From Xiphophorus maculatus (taxonomy: Eukaryota; Chordata; Actinopteri; Cyprinodontiformes; Poeciliidae), in assembly GCF_002775205.1 (NCBI RefSeq), contig NC_036462.1, positions 30,235,084 to 30,299,083 on the forward strand: a DNA stretch of 64,000 nt, in the 5' to 3' direction. Below, in pieces: positions 46,338-59,033 of this stretch (its first letter is position 1; the number at the start of each line of letters is the position of its first letter). Both the position numbers and the translations under genes were made by a program. The notes under the pieces are model-generated. The model saw only the letters and a list, made by a program, of their open reading frames with translations, had not been told where the DNA came from and made no database searches.

Positions 46338-46765
46338 ACAACCAACAGCTAAGTCCGTCTCAATAAATCAATTAATCGCATGATAAGTCAAGAGACTGAG
46401 TTAGTTTTAATTCATTGTTTTTCTCTTTTCTCTCTCTTTCTAACAAAAAGTGGATGACAAACGTCTTCATTCTGGTGCTAATCTAGTTCTTATTTGTTTT
46501 GAAGGGCAATTTTGTTTACAGAAACTTTAGAACTAATTAGATTTTTTGTTTTTGTTGTTTGGTTTTATTTATTTGGGATATTTAAAATGTCTTCCAGTTC
46601 CAGTGTCAAATGCTCATTAGAATCTAAAGTTTATTGATCTTCAAGAATATGTTCTTGCCTTATTACGTCATTATTATTATATTACTTGGAAATGGTCTCA
46701 AAACAACAATGCTATCATTTATCGCAAGAACTTCTGGGACAGTTTATCGTCCAGCAAATGCAATT
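46338..46765. mobile_element. Dispersed repeat family C, copy 2 (hAT-like)
   Basis: The fullest copy of family C. Begins near CAATAAATCAATTAATCGCA and ends near ATTTATCGCAAGAACTTCTG..TTATCGTCCAGCAAA, a terminal motif of fish non-autonomous hAT elements. No coding frame. Confidence 0.65.
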
Positions 46766-47214
46766 ATTTACTTAGAACAAGCTCCTAGATCTTGCTGAAA
46801 AGTTACTTGTAAGTTAGTTTTGTCTTGTTTCAAGTGTACGAAGATATTTGCAACAGTAACTAGAGCAAATCTACTTGGTAAGATTAAGTGTTTTTGACAG
46901 AGTGCAGGTTGACTCTGTTGTAAGAGGAGCTGAATGGGACAGTGATGTTGAAATGACAGAACTGAGGCTCCAGCTTCATGCTTTCTGCTCACCTGTAAAG
47001 AAAAAGTGCACCTTGATCATGTAGTAGCACCTTCCCCCACTGAGTGCTCTATGCTAAGTTTGCCTGCCTGGATTCCTAATTTTTTTTTTTTCCTCAACAG
47101 CAGCATCAATTTCTGTCACATTAATTTCACGTAAAAAAAATACCTGCAAATTGCTTTGGATGTGTTTTTTTGTTGTTGTCGTTTGTTTTTCCAGCCATAA
47201 TTCATTTTACTTGA
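46766..47214. other. Gene-free stretch
   Basis: Nothing recognised. Confidence 0.5.
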
Positions 47215-47435
47215 ACAAAGAACCAATCTGCGTGTTTTCAAAAGACGGAGAGGTACTTGATCTTTCTGTCGTCGCCGGCTGCTGTCCGCGCATATTTTAG
47301 GAAAACGTTATAAAAGAGGAAATGAGAGATTTTCTGAACCATCACACCTTCTTCTGTTATTCTGTCTTCACCTCAGCGGCGTTCGCCAGGTCTTCGTCAC
47401 CGGCGGGTCGTCGGCTCTGACAGCCGTTCCCGACA
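47215..47435. promoter_or_regulatory. CpG-bearing patch
   Basis: Clusters of CpG (GTCGTCGCCGGC at 47270, GCGGCGTTCGCC at 47376, CACCGGCGGGTCGTCGGC at 47399) in AT-rich surroundings. No exon assigned. Lies 1.7 kb upstream of the candidate exon at 49153. Confidence 0.3.
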
Positions 47436-49152
47436 TTTTAACACTGACTAAAACGCTTCATTTCCATTAGTTTAGTTCCTTTCGGTTAGACGGTTTAAAA
47501 AAAAAAAATCAAATGAAACACAGGGTAGGTGTGGGGAGAGAAAAGGGTGAAGTCCCATCTCAAGCCAAGTTTAACTCCAGTGCAGCTGTTGGTGGAGACC
47601 TTTCTTTATAGCTGATTACCTCATCATAACCGGGTTATGAAAATATCATCACTTGGTATGCGTGAGCGTGTATGAACAGGGAGAACTCGGAGCTAAATCA
47701 GGCGGAGTGAGATCGATTGTAAAAGTTGCACAGTAGCAGAAACGCGCTGCTGCGTTTGGATTTTCAGCTAATTTTGTGTCTGTTAATATTTCCTTTCCTT
47801 ATGTTTCAAGTAAACACAACAGTTAATGGGGACGTTTTTTCCCCCCTCTTTAAAATCTTCACTTCTCCTTCATATGATGTCACTTTATGATGTCTTTTTT
47901 TTTCCCATGCTTCTTGTTTGGTTTTCTAAAAGTGGTTGCCTTGTGCCAAAAGCAGCTTGTCTAGTTGATACATAGTCTATAGAAGAGGCTCTACTTGCTT
48001 TGTATGGAGGCAATTAGCCCCAAAATTGCTAATTGCAATTGTAATGCTAATCTAAAGTTTATTGATCTTTAAAAATATGTTCTTGCCTTATTATGTCATT
48101 ATTACTTGAAAATGGTCTCAAAACATTGAGAAGATCATTTCAAGATGATCCTTTCTAACTGCCGTCATCGGAAATTGTAGCTCTTAAAAAGCCAGAAATA
48201 ATTATATTTTGACAGATTTAACATTTCCCCTTTCTACAGAACGTTCCTCTAAAAGTAACAAAATCTTGTAGTTGTGTCGGTTTTGATGGTCGGCTTGCAC
48301 ATATAAGCCGTTCCACTGGATTCTGGTGTTGCTTTATTCCGTGGTCACATGACCTGCTGTAAAAGCAGATGTAAAAGTTGACCTTTCAAAGTCAAACAGA
48401 GCCAAGATCTTATAATTCATGTTTGCTGTTGTGATGGAGTGAAGCTAAAGAGAATCAGCTCCAAGACAAAAGAAAGCAACATTTCAAATAGCTAGACGTC
48501 CATAAACAAACTGAGGTTTTTGTGTTCCTTATTTAATTTTTTTTTTTTTTTTTATATTTTCATGATTAGTTGTTGATGTACAAAATCCATTTGCATCCCT
48601 GTATAAGAATGCAGTTAAAGCAGCAACAGGGCAAAATTATATCGACGTTTACCTTTATCGCTATTTTCTGTTCCTCTTTAAAATATTGCATTCAATTTCT
48701 CAATTTTTTATAACATATATGTTTGGATTTCAGAGTCAAAATGACACAGAAGTCCAAACTATTTTAAAAAATATATGTTTTTGTTAAAGCTTTTTTTTAA
48801 AGAGATGGTTTAGAGAACAATCCTGAGCAGGTGTTATGATCCTGTGCTGTTTAGACTTTTTTTCTTTTTTCAGGTATTTCCTCTTCTGATTATTTCCTTA
48901 TTTTATGTTTTCATACATTTTTCCATTTTTACACAGTTCCTCCTTAATCCAGCAGTCACAGTAGGGATGATAATATATGCTTGAAGGATTTAAAACGTCC
49001 CATCTTTGCAGTTGATGTGTAGCATTGGCTCAGGTCTTTTTTTCTCTTTCTTCTGAGGTCAATAGAATCATTATGGACCTCAAAGTAAAACTCACACATT
49101 CCAAGTACTCTAAATTATTATTTTTTGTTTATTTATTATTTTTTTCCAACAG
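47436..49152. other. Gene-free region
   Basis: No gene found. Holds a partial copy of repeat family C at about 48040-48135 and a T run near 48536-48552. Confidence 0.5.
48040..48135. repeat. Dispersed repeat family C, copy 3 (fragment)
   Basis: GCTAATCTAAAGTTTATTGA..ATATGTTCTTGCCTTATTA..GAAAATGGTCTCAAAAC matches the right part of copy 2 (46338-46765). Confidence 0.65.
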
Positions 49153-49331
49153 GATGGGGTTGGCACGATGCCCTCAGAGTGAAGAGGTCCTCCTTTTCAA
49201 CGCCCACATAAACAACAGGAGCAGGCGCATGGCCTTGCAGCCAAAGTGGAGCATAAATTGGACAGAGGTTGTGATCTGGGGCCCAGACGTCCGTCAGACA
49301 GCAGGGACCGAATGCATCTGCAAGCAGAGCG
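49153..49331 (+). CDS. Candidate coding exon of unknown gene (179 nt)
   Basis: Bounded by a T-rich tract plus ccaacag acceptor and a GCG|GTGAGT donor. One + frame is open throughout and would encode about 59 residues, starting MGLARCPQSEEVLL and including WSINWTEVVIWGPDV and TECICKQS. The other two + frames and most - frames contain stops. The first base completes a codon begun upstream (phase 2) and the last base starts a new one (phase 1). The phase fits the donor at 32070, giving a Trp codon at the join. I do not recognise the family, and no later exon was found. It could be a non-coding RNA exon. Confidence 0.35.
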
Positions 49332-52300
49332 GTGAGTAAAAGACTCCTATCAAGTCCATATTTTTCTTTTAAAGAGGTAAAAACACTTTTTTTTGTAAAT
49401 CAGAGAAACCATATTAAACTTTTTTTAAAATCTGCTTAACTTACCCGGATTATATAAGAACAATACAAGATGTAAGATTTTTTTTTTAAATAATAATTGA
49501 GCTATAAGAAAAGTTGACTTTTTTCTTTCCAATGTTATCAGAAAACCAATCTAATTATCTTTTAATTACAGTAATTTTATTAATACGAATGAAGCTTAAA
49601 CATCCCAATTAATTGGTAATTTAATTCCTCATTAGTTTTGGTGCACCAAAGGCTAAAACACATTAGAAGGTACATTAATTTATTTTTTTACAGATGGTGG
49701 TTTTGCATTGTACTGTACATGCTCATGAAGTGATATCTTCCAATTTTTGATGACAAACTGTCAGAAGCAAAAAGTACCCTGTTTTTTATTACAGCCTTCA
49801 TGAAGCCCTAGAGATGTATTAATTTTAAGGTGAAGGCATGAGATTTTGCAAAATGGAGGTTTTTCTGCTACATACGTACTTGTCCACATGTACTTAGTGA
49901 GATTTTTAAAAGCCCTCCACACAGTTAAAATTTCTAAACCCTAATGGCAAAATTTCTGTACACTGGAAATGTTGGCCGTAGTATAAATGTAGTGTAGACC
50001 CAGTTACCCACAATATTAATTGGATTTTGAGGTTTAAAAACTGAGCTCCATTAGAAACTCAAGAAGGTAAGAACTTGTAACAAAAATATTGAAGGAACCA
50101 TTAGCTACAATTGTTCTGAGAGGATTTTGTTTTTGCCTAGCTTTTGGGTTCTTCTTTTAAACGTTGCATTTCTAAATGTTGACATGGATAAGATGTAAGT
50201 AATGTCATGTGTGGCTGTTTTGAGGCAGATTTCTTTCAAAACTGACAATAAAATACCTTGAGTAGCATAACTGTTGCAGCTGTTAGCTTGGTTAGCCAAA
50301 GTAGCTCTGTTGTAGCTCAAAACGTAACTAAAAATCACACTTACTCATAAAATTTTACACATAATATAAAAATCATCCTTTTAGTTCAATTTAGTTTTGC
50401 TTAAATTGTGCTCTCATTTTCTAATACCTTAAAACATTTACAAGTTAATCAAGCTAGCAAGGGTGTGCTAAAGAAGATATAAAATGTTCCTCGCTTCAGA
50501 GTGATGTATGCATGTGGAGATTCGTGTAAGCTTTAAAATACCTGAAAACCACACACATCTTACTCATGAGGATGAAATGGAAGGGGGGGGCTCAGCGAAG
50601 GGACAGAGTCCATTAGCAAATACCTGAATGAATTACCTGCATTTAACCCGGCTGAAACAGAATCTCTTATCTTTCAGCTGCGAGCCTCGTATATCTTAAA
50701 GTCATGCAGCTGATGAAATGTCTCAGTGCAGCTCTTCAAGAAATATGAGCCAATAACCGTTAGAGGTCCCACGTACTTCAGCCACAGTAGCCGCTGAACA
50801 AAAGTGGGAGACGTGACCCTGGGGCTCCGACTCGACATTCTTACCGTTAAGCGAGTGCTTACTGTACATTCATCATTTGGCACCGGGGGCTTTATCGGCA
50901 CTTCAGAGTTGTATTACAAGCCAGAGGCGCCTTGTTGTTTGACTTTCCCTGTGCGGGGACTCGCGGTGCATCCTGCCTTCGGGCGAATGTAGACGCGATT
51001 GTCACCGACTTTGTGAAAACCAGACACGACGCTGTGCAGCCGACGCAGAAGAGTCTTCAAGCAATATCTGAGCGTATTTGAACCCCTTTTGGTGTAGCTG
51101 TTTATACTTATTGGGTTGGGACAATGAGTAGCTCACCAGTGTCTCACTGACTTTTGTTGCGCCATTGTAATACAATCTAAATTGGATCCAGCATCTTTCA
51201 GATCTACTTATCCAGCTACTCAAAATGTTACTCATCACAATAAGACAAAACAGATGGATATCAGGGTTTGTTCTTTTTCTTTTAGTGATCCCATCGCGGT
51301 AAGAACTGATTGCAGCACTCTGTTTTGTTCAGTTTTCCCTTAAGTCTGGATTACTAAGAGGAAGAATTTTGTTTTTCATCTTTTAGGATGATATGAGGTA
51401 GGAAACGCTGTGATGTTTTTGTCTACTGGAGTAGAACTTTCTTTTTTCATCTCTTGTCAGACAAGTTCTATTCCTTAAACTGCTGTAGATGCATATTCCT
51501 CTTTTTCTCCCAACATGTTGGATATTTAAGAGAAGTTTTCAATTACATGTCTGAAGGGATGATCTCTATCTACACACAAGGGCATAAAAAATTGTAAGAT
51601 TCACACAGCCTACAAAACAAATGAAATTCAATCTGTGACGGTGTTGCCTGTGTGGTGATGGCGACGTAATACACTCTGCCAGAGGGTGGCACCAAACATA
51701 AGGCTCATGAACAAAATAATTGGTCAGATCATGAGCAGAAGAAGAAAAACTAACACCTTTTTTTTTTTTTGCTACTTACCAGTACATTGGTTTATTTTGG
51801 TAGAGGGTTTGGGTTTAGTACATGTGACGTGTGATCCTGCCATGATGGTGTCCAGATATTTGTGATACAGTCCAATTAAAGTCCAGGAGACAAAGCGTAT
51901 AACATGAAATGTAAAAATATCAGGAATTTTGGGATTCTTAGAAATTCTCAAAAAAAAACAAAAAAAACAAGACATTTCTGAGTTTCAAAACTCAAAACAT
52001 TTAAAACTTTTTAAAACTGAAATTTTCACGTTTTTTTCCAGAAAATTTCAGGGGGGTTTTTTTCTTCCCAATTTTTGATTTTCTGCGGTTTCAATTTGAC
52101 TTCAGTGAAATTATTGGGCATTCCATAAACTGATTTGTCTATTGATATTGATCACGTGTCTATCACATTGTATATGATTATTGATTTATTAGCCAGCCTT
52201 GGTTGCTATATTGCACAGCTCTAGATACTTTTATTGTGTGGTCTGAAATTAGTCACTCTATTTGCAGCTGTTTAAAGCGAGAAAATGATTAAATTTTTTT

Positions 52301-53186
52301 TGTTGGTCTACATGTAACAAAGTCTGTTTTGTGAGGACTTTTCCTCTAATGAGTCACTGCAATTTTCCTTTTATTGAGCCTGAAGCTGGCAACGAAGAGG
52401 GATTGTTTCTTCTAGGCTCGTGCCAGGCATGAGCACCTCTGGGTCATTTTAGAGGCATCTCTCAGAAATGTAAGCATGCACCATCTTGCACATACCCAAA
52501 GACACCTGCATGCACGCAGGTTGGGAGAAAGCTTGTTCTTTTCTTCTTTTTTCCGTTTTTCCTGCACTTCTTTGGCACACATGCTTTAGTTCTAATTGTG
52601 TTCACTCTGAGGAGTTAATTAGGCTTGTCAAGCGGGACTAAAACATGACGGGGGACGAGGGGAGTTCCAAAGAAGTCTGACTTTTTCAAAATGTCAAGCT
52701 GTTTCAGCCACACCTAAACTTTGATAACAAGCATCGTTGTTCAGTTCCCTTTGAGGCTTAATTTGAAGTTCACAAATATAGAACATTAGTGCTATAATGG
52801 AGTAGCAGGGATTATGAATGCTGGATTTAACCCCTGGGTTTGCTTTTTTTTCCACTTAATCTGCTTATTGGATCTTGGTGAGAAAAGGAATTATAGTTTC
52901 TGAACACATAAAATATCAAAAGGAGAAAATGAAGTCCTCCGTCGCCTCTTCCACACTCCTGCTGGTTGGCTAATGAACAACGACTCATTAGGAGTCTTGA
53001 CGTTTTCCGCAGACTGCCATTTTAAATATAAACCATCTTGAATATAAACAGCACTGCAATGCATCCAACTTGTTCTCTGACATCTACAGTCCTGTTTCTC
53101 TCACTCTTTGTTGTTGTTTTTTATATGTATTGCTCTTTATGTTCACATTTGATTCAGGGGCTGCAGACTTGACCTGTAAACTCTCA
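49332..53186. other. Gene-free region
   Basis: No gene found. GC-richer complex patches at 50650-51010 and 52370-52560 are candidate conserved non-coding DNA. Around 51930-52080 are the same degenerate 'GAAATTTTCAGAAATTTC' type repeats as at 12345-12580. Confidence 0.45.
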
Positions 53187-53698
53187 GGCTGCATTCACAC
53201 CTGGCCTGTTTAGTCTGCTTTAATCAAACTCTAGTCTGTTTGCCTGGAGAGTTGTTTGTCGAGGTGTGAATGTGGAATCAAGCTCCAATACAAACTCCGG
53301 TCCGCCTAAAAACCTTGGTCTCTGTTCTGCTGAAGTAAACGCTGGCGATTCGAAGGCATATGTGAATGCCAAGTGAACCAGAAGGCTCCAAAAGCAGGAA
53401 GTGAACAAGGGTATTCTGGGTAAATTTAACCAAAGCAAGAATGTAGCGTTAGCAGGATAAGTGGCTTGTAGTCTTTTGCCAAGGAGAAATCTTAAAATTC
53501 GACGCCAGTCCATTTCTGCTTACATCTTGTGAAGAAGGAAGTTGCGCAGAGTCTTGTCTTTAGAGGTTTCCGTGTTGCTTCCTTCAGTGGTTTTTGGTGC
53601 TGGTGCGCCACCACAGATGAGGGGGATGAACAGATTCACAGTCTCACTTTTTGAGGTGGTCTCAATCCGCTTCCAGATCAACTCTGGTGTGAATACAG
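53187..53698. mobile_element. Dispersed repeat family B, copy 1 (MITE-like)
   Basis: Left end GCTGCATTCACACCTG and right end (complemented) TTCTGTATTCACACCAG form imperfect inverted repeats. The left half matches copy 2 at 59696 in order: GTTTAGTC, TTTGCCT, GGTGTGAATGT, GTCCGCCTAAAA, GCATATGTGAA, CCAAAAGCAGGA, TTCTGGGTAAAT. No transposase. Confidence 0.7.
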
Positions 53699-54507
53699 AA
53701 CGGCCTCGATCCGAACCAACTACAGCAAATTTTGTTTTTGGACTTCATGAGCCACCAGTGCTGGGGGTTATGGGGGGAAAAAAAATTGATCTACAGTGTT
53801 GCTAATGCTGCCACTGCATCTACTGAAATCAGACCTGGTCTGCTCAGTAAAAGGGGGTTTAATGTAAACCCACAACACAGATTATATAATATCTATAAAA
53901 AGATTTGAAGAATCATTTTGTGTGTCAAACGTTTTAGTGAAACTTGCATACAGCTTCTTTGCATGCACAAGAGCATTTGAAATCAATCTCTAATTTGGCT
54001 TTAGGCTTTAAAGCATGAAAAACTGCTTTCTTCAAAAGAATATCTATGCTTAAAGTTTATTAACCAGACCTTTGCAGTCATATAGGATGGTACCTCCTCT
54101 CATTGCTTTTACTTTTTTTCCTGAAAATGCTTGGAGTACATTATCCATGCCAGGACTCATAATTGGTTTTCATAAGCAGAGGAGCCAACACTGCTTATAC
54201 ATCATCTGATATCGTTGCGCCAAAGGTTAGATGAATTTACAAGCGTCGTTAACAATCACTGCAACTTATTAGTCTGCCCTTTGTAGGGGGCTGGCTCTGT
54301 CATCCCTCCGTTCGACTTGGGAACAAAATAATGACACCACAGTCACGTGGAAGTCATCAGCATGGCGCTGCAGCGTGACCAAAAGCTCTCCAGACATCCT
54401 TTTATTTGTTGTTGTACAATTTTAGAGACGGAGGAAACGCAGGCGATGTGATGACAGTCAGAAAACATGCCGGACAGGTTGTCCTTCTAGTCTTTTACGT
54501 CAGCAAA
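53699..54507. other. Gene-free stretch
   Basis: Nothing recognised. Confidence 0.5.
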
Positions 54508-55101
54508 CTTAAAGTTGCAGTATTGTGTATTTCCCAGGCATGTAGTGCCATTTTATAGCACAATCAAGTAACTGTTGCCTTCAGTTTTCCTAAAAATGCT
54601 GTATGTATCTAATATGAATTTAAAAAATTTGACTTTGTAATTTAACCTGTTGAAGTTTTGTTTCTCTCTTTAAAAAACGCCTGGTCTTTCTGAAGCTCTG
54701 CCTTCAGGAAGTCATCACATTGTTGCTCCTCTATTAACCCTTGAACGTTTTTACCAGTGTTGCACAGAGAAGCAGCTCATATAATAAACTCAGCAGATAT
54801 GCAGTTCCACCAGCGGTTTGCTAACTTTTGCTGGCTATTCTGAAGGAGCTGCATGGGGGATGTGAGCTCTGTCAAGCTTGGAAACTGCAGCTCGGAGGAG
54901 GAGCTTTGTCGTCAAAGGCGGAGCTAGATCCACTTGAGTGTTTTGCACAGTTGAATGGTTGCCACGGGAGATTAAAAGGATTTCTCAAACACGCGTTTAA
55001 GAAATGTTTCGCGTGAACGAATCGAAGTAACACTCCAGATATGATGGAATAAAATGACATCATGGAAAACTCAAGTTTTTACATTTAACTGCCGCTTTAA
55101 G
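54508..55101 (+). mobile_element. Dispersed repeat family A, copy 4 (best-preserved, 594 bp)
   Basis: Starts CTTAAAGTTGCAGTATTG and ends, complemented, CTTAAAGCGGCAGTTAAATG: imperfect terminal inverted repeats of about 14 bases. The interior carries all landmarks of the other copies (CCTCTATTAACCC, CAGCGGTTTGCTAAC, GGTTGCCACGGGAG). No coding capacity and no obvious target duplication, so it is read as a non-autonomous DNA element of unassigned superfamily. Confidence 0.7.
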
Positions 55102-56204
55102 ATCTTTGTTATTCAAATCTTTTTGTATATCAGCAGTTCAAATGCAGAAACATCTATGCAGATGAAGATTGTCTTGCTTTTTTTTTTCTTTTATTTATTT
55201 TTACCAAGACACTATTTTAGATAAAAATGCAGAACAAATGCAAAATAAAAGCATTCATATGCACATTTTGTCATGTTAGAGGTGCCACTGGTTTAATTGA
55301 ATTTTGTGTCATAATAGAAAGTAGAGCATATTAAGTAAATGGAAGGGAAAAATAACTTTTTGAAAATATATATATTAATTTGCAGGTGTGGTGTATTCCC
55401 TTAATTAATGGTTCAACAAGTGGCAGCATCAATCTGGTATAGTGGAGCTGAGAGTGGGAACAAATCCTGGCGAGAAAAAAAGTTGATTACGACCGACTCC
55501 TAAAGCATAGATGAAAAACTTACCCCCCCCACCAAATCCCTCTGAGAATGAGGCACGTTAAGAACATTCGTGTTCAATGGCTTCATTTTTCTTTTGACTG
55601 TCAGCATGTTTGGATCCGTGGAAATGTGTTGGCTCTTCAGAAAATGGCCGCAATTAGAGACTGATTTATCAAAGCGTTACCCAATCAAGTCATGGCAGAG
55701 GTAACTGAACGTACCCCCGTCCGAACTTAATGATCCACCTCACTGTTCAGCCGGCGTGACTTCATCCTGATGAGAGAAGCATGGTATATAGGAGTGCCCG
55801 CTAATGGGCGTTGTTGGTGATTATGGATGATTGACAGGCAACCAGGTTAATCCAGCTTTGCGGGGGAATGTTGCTGGAAGCTGTTTTGGTGTTCTGGTAC
55901 GTCCACGTCCTGAACACATGTGGTTTCCAGATGTGGCTGTTGCGATGGATGCCGCCAGACGCGTGTGAAGCAAAACCGCAACCACAACCGCAGCGGTTGG
56001 CCACATACTCGATGTGTGTTTTGTTGGGCCGATGTACACGAGCACAGCCCAACCGATGGCGCAACAGCAGCGAGCTCACTGTTTTTATTCATGCTGTCTG
56101 ATTCTCCTTTTGGGTTAGGTGAGATTTATTGTATGGGCGTTGTTTAGCTGTGAAGCTTCAAATGAGTTGGTGGTTAAAAGAAGTTTGAACATCTACTGGA
56201 AGCA
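55102..56204. other. Gene-free region
   Basis: No gene found. 55800-56100 is open in both strands and several frames because of its base composition. No exon borders agree, so it is not called. Confidence 0.5.
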
Positions 56205-56400
56205 GTGGTGGGATGTAGCAAAGAACAGGCACTTTGTCACTGTACTCAAGTACATTTTTATGCTTCTGTACTTGAGTAGATTTAAGTGAGTACTTTAAAC
56301 TTTTCCTCCGCTACAGTTTACATTAAGGTCTGTACTTTCTGCTCTACTCCATTTCTATAATGTTGCAATACACGTTACAGTAACGTCACATTGCATTTTT
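56205..56400. repeat. Teleost 'ACTCAAGTACA' type dispersed repeat
   Basis: GCAGTGGTGGGATGTAGCA followed by runs such as TGTACTCAAGTACA and CTGTACTTGAGTAGA, a pattern seen in a common fish non-autonomous element. Boundaries and class are uncertain. Confidence 0.45.
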
Positions 56401-56877
56401 GCCCTATTAGTTTGAAAGTAATCAGACTTATTCAAGTTAACTGTTTCAAAAATCAACTTTGAAAAAAAATGGTGTCTGGGAAATTAAAATATTGTTCACT
56501 ATTGACCCGTTACCAGGCTGAATATGAAGTATCTTTTAACTGTAGGGTGAGAAACTGGAGCTGAATTGTCAGTAGAAATGACCAGTTCTTATTCCTTTGT
56601 CAGGTTTGTCTAATTATGTCACTTTTTTTGCAGACAACTTTTACTTAAATGTATTTACGGCAATTAAATTTCAAATTAGAAGGAAAAATTTAACACAAGA
56701 TCTGCTGTTTTTGGGGTTATTTTGACATTCGTGATTTAATACTACGTGCAAATCTTCAGAGCGATTAGATTAAACTGTTAGACATAGGAAAATGCCCTCT
56801 TTGGTTCCCTTCCAAAAGAAAATCAAATTTCAGACACACACAAAATAAAATCCTAAAATAAGACAGGGGAAGCAACT
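56401..56877. other. Gene-free AT-rich stretch
   Basis: Nothing recognised. Confidence 0.5.
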
Positions 56878-57660
56878 AGGGCTGTAACGATTCCTCAAAT
56901 GATCCGAGTAGCTCAATTATTAAAATTCCTCAAGGCAAATTATCTGCCTTCACTATTGCGCACTATGACTTTACGTTGGCGCCTTATGAGTTGTTGACGA
57001 ATGCTCAGTTCTAGCAGCATAAAGTACAATTTTCAAACGCCGTCCGAGACATTCGGGGGGGATTTTATCGTTTTTCAGGCGACCGAAGGGCATCCTTCAA
57101 ATGACTGCTGCCTGGTGGCTGGATCAGAGTGAATGGTGGCAAAGTGTGCGGCGGGTGTATTTGTACAGGTGGAGCAGAGACTCATGCAGGTATAGATGGA
57201 ACACATCGGGCTGTTGTAGGTGATGCTTATCATAAGTGTACCTTTGCGAACAAACCGGAAAATAAATTCACTAGCACCCTGGTTGCAACAAATGGCTGGC
57301 GGATTGAATTGTGGCAGTCAAGATGCCAAATCCCGTTGCTCACATGCACACAAAACTATAAATTGCTGGGCAAAGTGAGAGTTCATTTACATTGACTGAA
57401 GATGAATAAATAAACAAAAACTATAGTATGAACATTTTTAAAGTGCCTTTGTGAGCCTGCTGCTTTATTATTAAAGATGACATATTTTCATATTTGTATG
57501 TGATTTTTGTCCATGTTAACTTAAAAAGTGAGCTATTATTGAAGCTCGTTAATTTTCTTGACTACAGAAATTGACTACAAGTATTTTATTGTATAAAATT
57601 TTTTATTCGATTAATCTGAGGAGTTGGTTACTCAATTACTAAAAGTACCTCATTTTGCTA
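56878..57660. mobile_element. hAT-like element remnant
   Basis: Starts CTAGGGCTGTAACGATTCC, a typical vertebrate hAT terminus, followed by the AT-rich 'CGAGTAGCTCAATTATT' segment whose inverted counterpart appears near 57608-57650 (CGATTAATCTGAGGAGTTGG). The interior frame at 57129-57395 is open, but I see no transposase motif in it. Confidence 0.6.
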
Positions 57661-59033
57661 ACCAGCAACCCAGTTCCTAAATCACATTGTACGACTGATT
57701 TGCAAAGCTTCAAACGTCACCACCTGCATCATCACAAGCTTTTGCCAATATAAGATGCATAAAAATATTTAAAATGTCTGGCCAGAAATGCTTTAGCTCT
57801 TGTTTAAATGAGTGAAACCTTTTGTTAAATGGATTGCTCTCACGCACAGTGTGAAATCACCCTTGCTTCTTAAATTGAGACGTCTCATGGCAGGATGGCT
57901 AGTAAAAAAAATTATCAATTGCTGTTTTTATACCTTTTTTTTTTTTTACAAAAATTATAATTTCTCCGATTAATTAAAGAGAAATCATAATTGACCAACA
58001 TTGGAAGGTGATCCAAGTTTCACGAAAAACGGTTTGGCTCACTTTTGGCAGAATTCAAGGACGGACATTAAAACTAATAACCTTAATATCAGGCGAAAGT
58101 ACAAAATAACTCTGAACTTTTAAGTACTTTGTTTGTGTAGACATTCAGTCACCCAAGTCAGGGTAACTGTAAATACTTAAACAGAAGGCATGTGGACTAC
58201 TTGCCAAACTCTTTCTTTAAAGCAACAAGCCAGACAGGAACAGCTGGTTTATATTTTGTGTTTTGCAACTCCAAAAGCCTGGACATGTTTGTGAATGAAC
58301 ACTGAGATAAAAACACACGCATACACACACTGAAACGTAAAGCCTAAAGGAAAACAAGTGTCTCCAGATAGGATTGTAAAATTAGGAAACTGTTTTAAAA
58401 ATAAGTCTTATGTGTGTAACTACAAAACACACATCTTTTGTAGTCTTAAATTTTCCTTATATTTCTCTGCTGCAGTGATTATTGTTTTTTTGTCAATGAA
58501 GTCAGCATCCACCCTTACACAAACTCAAAAAGTACTACATCGTGCCATGTTCTCATTTACGAACGTTCTGCCAAAAGGGTATGCATCATTGCAAGGAAGA
58601 ACCAAAGCTAAAGTGTGTGCTTAGGCATGAGGTTTGGCTTTAGACGTCTATATGTTGGCACTGCCTATGATCATATGGTCTTAATTATGTTTTTCCAAAT
58701 GGCTAGTAGTCTCAGAAGAGACCTGTCATGAATCCGGTTCCAAAACCACTCAATTGAAAAAATATGAGCTCCATTTAATGTATTACCTGTGGTGTGCCAC
58801 AAACACATTGCCACTATGAGTTTGTGAACTGAGGGTAGCAGTATTTAGTGATGTTTAAACCTAACCAGACAGAATGAATTGAATAAAAGGAAGTTTTAAA
58901 TAATAATAACTAATACTTCTGACTAAAACAAGTGTTAAACCCTGTTTTGTTTGGTTCAGTTGTTTGTAATCCAAATGCAACTCTGAACCATCCTCCACAT
59001 GTGTATCGGTTCATCCCAGTATGAGAGAGAGGA
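57661..59033. other. Gene-free region
   Basis: Nothing recognised. Confidence 0.5.

Noticed and set aside
53220..53513. 97-codon - strand frame
   Set aside because: Falls wholly inside the family B MITE-like repeat.
55801..56101. Several overlapping frames on both strands
   Set aside because: Being open in most frames at once reflects composition; no borders or family resemblance.
57129..57395. 88-codon + frame, considered as transposase remnant
   Set aside because: Inside a hAT-like element, but no transposase motif could be seen.
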